A stretch of 64,000 nucleotides of DNA from an uncultured Duncaniella sp. (GTDB taxonomy: Bacteria > Bacteroidota > Bacteroidia > Bacteroidales > Muribaculaceae), in the NCBI GenBank assembly GCA_910578615.1, contig CAJTRI010000014.1, positions 1-64,000 of the forward strand, in the 5' to 3' direction. Below the pieces are notes generated by a model. It ran no database searches and was not told the origin of the DNA. It was given only the letters and a program-made list of their open reading frames with translations. The translations under genes and the position numbers were made by a program. Position 1 is the first letter of the stretch, and every line of letters begins with the position of its first letter. Positions 61,384 to 64,000 of this stretch are shown in pieces.

Positions 61384-61815
61384 TTAGATTTCGGCCATAG
61401 GAAAATCCGTTTCATCATTATCTGAATAATGAACCGGGGTGAAACCTGTTTCATAGAGATCGTCCATAAGCTGGTAGTCATCCAGATTGCCCTCGTTGAT
61501 AAGGTAATCACTCATGAAATAATCATTGTCAATCGCTGCCGTTATGACGGGATTGTTGTCGATTGAAAGTCCGGCTGACTGTGGGCGCATAAGGTCAAAC
61601 ATTTTCATCATGCACCATACCCCCATAAACATGGCTGCAAGATATATGTACGGTCTTACTTTGTCCCAGAATGATTTTGGCATAACCCCGGTCGGAGCCG
61701 TTTCCCATTCCTGTTGTGGCAGAGAGGCAATCATGCGTGACGCAAAATCCTCGAAATAACCTTCGGGAACCGTCATGCCGTCATTATGTTTGACTTTATC
61801 AAGTATATCTTTCAT
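61384..61815 (-). CDS. Membrane protein of sigma module, VPEGYFE type
   Basis: The 143-residue protein MKDILDKVKHNDGMTVPEGYFEDFASRMIASLPQQEW has the VPEGYFE..... R motif common in genes next to ECF sigma factors in Bacteroidetes, one membrane helix (residues about 57-73, YIYLAAMFMGVWCMMKMF) and an acidic C-terminal part (DDYQLMDDLYETGF..DNDETDFPMAEI). It follows the sigma gene by 46 nt. An anti-sigma role is plausible but has not been shown by sequence alone. Confidence 0.7.
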   Translation of the reverse strand: MKDILDKVKHNDGMTVPEGYFEDFASRMIASLPQQEWETAPTGVMPKSFWDKVRPYIYLAAMFMGVWCMMKMFDLMRPQSAGLSIDNNPVITAAIDNDYFMSDYLINEGNLDDYQLMDDLYETGFTPVHYSDNDETDFPMAEI

Positions 61816-61861
61816 GTGTGGTAGTACTTTGTTTATATAGACTGACGATTGTATTGCGGGT

Positions 61862-62422
61862 TTAATCCAAGTCTTCGAAAAAACTCTCAATTTTTTTTAC
61901 GGCGAGATGGTAGGAGGCTTTTAATGCTCCGACAGAAGTGCCGAGGATTTCAGACATTTGTTCGTACTTCATCTCGTCATAGTATCGCATGTTAAACACA
62001 AGTCTTTGTTTTTCAGGGAGTGTTGCAACGGCTTCGCGTAGTTTTTGTGCGAGTTCGTCTCCATCTATATTCGTGTCTGATGCTATAAGGTCTGCAAGTC
62101 GGGCTTCCTCATCGTCAAGAGACACACCGCCTCTACGCCGTTCTTTGTCAAGATGGGTTATAGCTTCGTTTGAGGCTATCTTGTAAAGCCATGTGGAAAG
62201 TTTGGCGTCGCCACGAAAGTTCTGAATGTTCTGCCAAGCCTTCATAAATGAGTTTTGAAGCAGGTCATTGGCATCATCGTGGCTTTGCACCATGCGTCTT
62301 ATCTGGCGATAAAGTGGTTCGGAATATAGTCGGATAAGGTCACCGAAAGCCTCGCGACATGTGGCTGGGTCGCGCAGACGGGCTACAAGATCCTTGTCGT
62401 CGAGTTGCTTTTCGTCGGCCAT
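61862..62422 (-). CDS. ECF-family RNA polymerase sigma factor
   Basis: The 186-residue protein has sigma-70 region 2 (PLYRQIRRMVQSHDDANDLLQNSFMKAWQNIQNFRGDAKLSTWLYKIASNEAITHLDKERRR) and region 4 (LPEKQRLVFNMRYYDEMKYEQMSEILGTSVGALKASYHLAVKKI). The DDANDLLQ.. F.KAW...FRG.....TWLY.IA.N motif is typical of ECF sigma factors. It heads a module with the VPEGYFE membrane protein and the Spy-like protein. A possible -7 box TATTTTTG lies at 62448-62455. Confidence 0.92.
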   Translation of the reverse strand: MADEKQLDDKDLVARLRDPATCREAFGDLIRLYSEPLYRQIRRMVQSHDDANDLLQNSFMKAWQNIQNFRGDAKLSTWLYKIASNEAITHLDKERRRGGVSLDDEEARLADLIASDTNIDGDELAQKLREAVATLPEKQRLVFNMRYYDEMKYEQMSEILGTSVGALKASYHLAVKKIESFFEDLD

Positions 62423-62447
62423 AATAGTTATATTGTATAGATTAATG

Positions 62448-62455
62448 CAAAAATA
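62448..62455 (-). promoter_or_regulatory. -7 box of sigma operon
   Basis: TATTTTTG on the minus strand, 25 nt before the sigma ATG; no clear -33 element. Confidence 0.4.
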
Positions 62456-62499
62456 GGATATTTGTGTAAGGAAATCCCATCCTGCGTGTTTAATATATG

Positions 62500-63501
62500 T
62501 TAATTCTGAAGTTCCGAGAACTTTTTGCGTGCACGGACATAATAGTCAAATACGATGTTGATGTCTCCATTGAGTAGGTTTTCCTTGGGATGTTGCGTAT
62601 ATTCCGTGCGCATATGCCTGAAATCATTGTGGGCTTTCAGAATAGCTCGTGCGTTTTCAATGTCCCCCTTTATTATGTATCTTGCCCAGGCAAGCGTGTC
62701 AAGCAATCTACGCCGTATGAGCAGGGTGCGTCCTACCGATTTCGGGAGATTCTTATGAAGCATCAAAAGGTTGTTGCGGAAGTTAAGATATGTCTTTCGC
62801 GGAGATTCGGCAGGAAGACTGCCTCCGCCAAGATGGTAGACTTTGGCAGATGGAACTGCCCAGACCTCTTTGCCTAAACGATTTATGCGCCAACACAGGT
62901 CAATCTCCTCCATGTGTGCGAAGAATTTTTTGTCAAGGCCGCCTGCTTTGACATATAGATTTGACCTGACCATGAAAGCGGCTCCGCTCGCCCAGAATAT
63001 TTTCAAAGGCACATCATATTGGCCGGAGTCATACTCCACGGTATCAAATATCCTGCCACGGCAGAACGGGTATCCTTGGCGGTCAAGAAAACCTCCGCAA
63101 GCACCGGCATATTCGAATCTTGACGGCTCTGACAGAGACAATATCTTTGGTTGGACAACTCCTGTTTCAGGATGACTTTCCATGAATTCATACAGAGGTG
63201 TCAGCCAGTCATCAACTACCTTGACATCGGAATTAAGCAGGACTACATAACCGTAGTTCGGTTCTAAATCAGCAACAGCGCGGTTATAACCTTCTGCGAA
63301 TCCGTAGTTTTCGGTGAAAGCAATAACTTTCACCATTGGGAAATCCGATTTGAGTATGTCGAGAGACGAATCTGTCGAACCGTTGTCAGCAACGATAATA
63401 TCGGCAATCTCGATAGGAGTGTGCCTTACAACAGAAGGCAGATACTCTCTTAGCATCTGCTCTCCGTTCCAGTTAAGAATGACTACGGCTATCGGTTTCA
63501 T
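62500..63501 (-). CDS. Family 2 glycosyltransferase
   Basis: The 333-residue protein has a GT-A fold: PIAVVILNWNGEQMLREYLPSVV, IIVADNGSTDSSLDIL, VIAFTENYGFAEGYNRAV, YVVLLNSDVKVVDDWLTPLYEFM (DxD-like NSDV) and EIDLCWRINRLGKEVWAVPSAKVYHLGGGSL. Resembles rhamnosyl/GlcNAc-type transferases of surface polysaccharides; the acceptor is unknown. It overlaps the mtaB-like stop by 4 nt, an unusual pairing with a tRNA-modification gene but common in Bacteroidetes. Confidence 0.92.
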   Translation of the reverse strand: MKPIAVVILNWNGEQMLREYLPSVVRHTPIEIADIIVADNGSTDSSLDILKSDFPMVKVIAFTENYGFAEGYNRAVADLEPNYGYVVLLNSDVKVVDDWLTPLYEFMESHPETGVVQPKILSLSEPSRFEYAGACGGFLDRQGYPFCRGRIFDTVEYDSGQYDVPLKIFWASGAAFMVRSNLYVKAGGLDKKFFAHMEEIDLCWRINRLGKEVWAVPSAKVYHLGGGSLPAESPRKTYLNFRNNLLMLHKNLPKSVGRTLLIRRRLLDTLAWARYIIKGDIENARAILKAHNDFRHMRTEYTQHPKENLLNGDINIVFDYYVRARKKFSELQN

Positions 63502-64000
63502 AGTGCAAGTTTCCCTGCGGAATGTTCATTGTCGGGGTCATATTTCTCGATTATTACATTTTGCACGGTGTTGGCTGTTTCCTCTGATGGGTTATCAATT
63601 ATCACCCTCAGATAATTGTCGGTAAATCCTGCCATAGACCCGTCATGGCGTGGATGTTCAATGAGTACAGGACGGGTAGAACCGGTAAAGCGTGCTGTGA
63701 AATCGGTTAGCTTCTTGTCCGATATATCAAGCATGATACGTGTACGGCGATGCTTCTCCTCCTGCGTGATCACGGGTTTGATGTCAAGAGCTTTGGTGCC
63801 GGGCCTTTCACTGTAAGTAAACACATGCAGACGAGATATATCAAGAGTCTCCACGAACTTTCGTGACTCTTCAAATAGCTCGACGGATTCACCTCTGGCT
63901 CCGACAATGAGGTCTACACCTATGAATGCATCGGGCATGACTGAACGGATTTTGTCTATTTTACTACGAAAGAGGGCCGTGTCATATCGTCGTCTCATCA
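63498..64000 (-). CDS. mtaB: tRNA methylthiotransferase MtaB, C-terminal part
   Basis: The frame runs off the right edge; the visible 167 residues match the C-terminal part of MiaB-like radical SAM enzymes: MRRRYDTALFRSKIDKIRSVMPDAFIGVDLIVGARGE, FVETLDISRLHVFTYSERPGTKAL, EEKHRRTRIMLDISDKK, and a TRAM-like end (DNYLRVIIDNPSEETANTVQNVIIEKYD). MtaB adds a methylthio group to t6A37 of tRNA. The N-terminal Cys clusters are outside the window, so subtype (MtaB rather than RimO or MiaB) rests on the YSERPGT motif and overall match. Confidence 0.8.
   Translation of the reverse strand, partial: MRRRYDTALFRSKIDKIRSVMPDAFIGVDLIVGARGESVELFEESRKFVETLDISRLHVFTYSERPGTKALDIKPVITQEEKHRRTRIMLDISDKKLTDFTARFTGSTRPVLIEHPRHDGSMAGFTDNYLRVIIDNPSEETANTVQNVIIEKYDPDNEHSAGKLAL

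Overview
The window is a piece of a Bacteroidales chromosome, probably of a gut lineage close to Muribaculaceae/Bacteroidaceae. The signs are promoters of the Bacteroidetes type (TTTG, 19-21 bp, TAnnTTTG) ahead of many genes, no clear Shine-Dalgarno sequences, a xusABC-type xenosiderophore uptake locus with a DUF4374 lipoprotein, a PorT-like small outer-membrane barrel, a VPEGYFE-type protein after an ECF sigma factor, and panC-panD-ffh-folD in a row.

Positions 1 to about 32,560 are the right-hand part of a siphovirus-type prophage; its left end lies outside the window. Most of it reads leftward (minus strand). From the integrase end toward position 1 the order is: integrase; a plus-strand lysogeny operon (membrane protein, S24 repressor, two exported proteins, and a scar of a second repressor C-terminus); a switch region with face-to-face promoters and TAGATnnnnATCTA operators; an early operon (HTH/excisionase-like protein, DUF2800 nuclease, DUF2815 ssDNA-binding protein, family-A DNA polymerase, DUF551 protein, a beta-class DNA methyltransferase broken at an A7 run, a VapE-type primase/helicase); an iteron-rich inverted repeat that may be the replication origin; VRR-NUC, SNF2 helicase and HNH nuclease; then P27-type small terminase, large terminase, HK97 portal, S78 protease, HK97 capsid, connector proteins, tail tube, a tail chaperone pair with a -1 frameshift at an A9 run, a tape measure with three 60-residue repeats, a large tail protein and a fibre-like protein running off the left edge. 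The phage appears to have split a Crp/Fnr-family gene, of which only the C-terminal part remains on this side.

Positions about 32,560 to 64,000 are chromosome: an outer-membrane barrel protein, a GNAT, a zinc alcohol dehydrogenase, the xusABC-like operon, a divergent regulator joining a RIC-like hemerythrin to a LuxR helix-turn-helix, an IbrA/IbrB-like pair with an acetyltransferase-like gene, uvrA, a small outer-membrane barrel, htpG, folD, ffh, panD, panC, a large alpha-2-macroglobulin-like protein, an ECF sigma module with a membrane protein and a Spy/CpxP-like protein, a family 2 glycosyltransferase, and the C-terminal part of mtaB.

The points most worth a second look are: (1) the phage switch and the repressor-linked slot for exported cargo; (2) the GTTTACA-rich candidate origin; (3) a pair of duplicated late-promoter modules with identical geometry; (4) a duplicated ~100-nt leader that encodes a VKVSP...LKSK micropeptide; (5) the methyltransferase split at a canonical A AAA AAA slippery site; (6) the hemerythrin-LuxR regulator facing an iron-siderophore operon. 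All calls come from reading the sequence; no database search was run.
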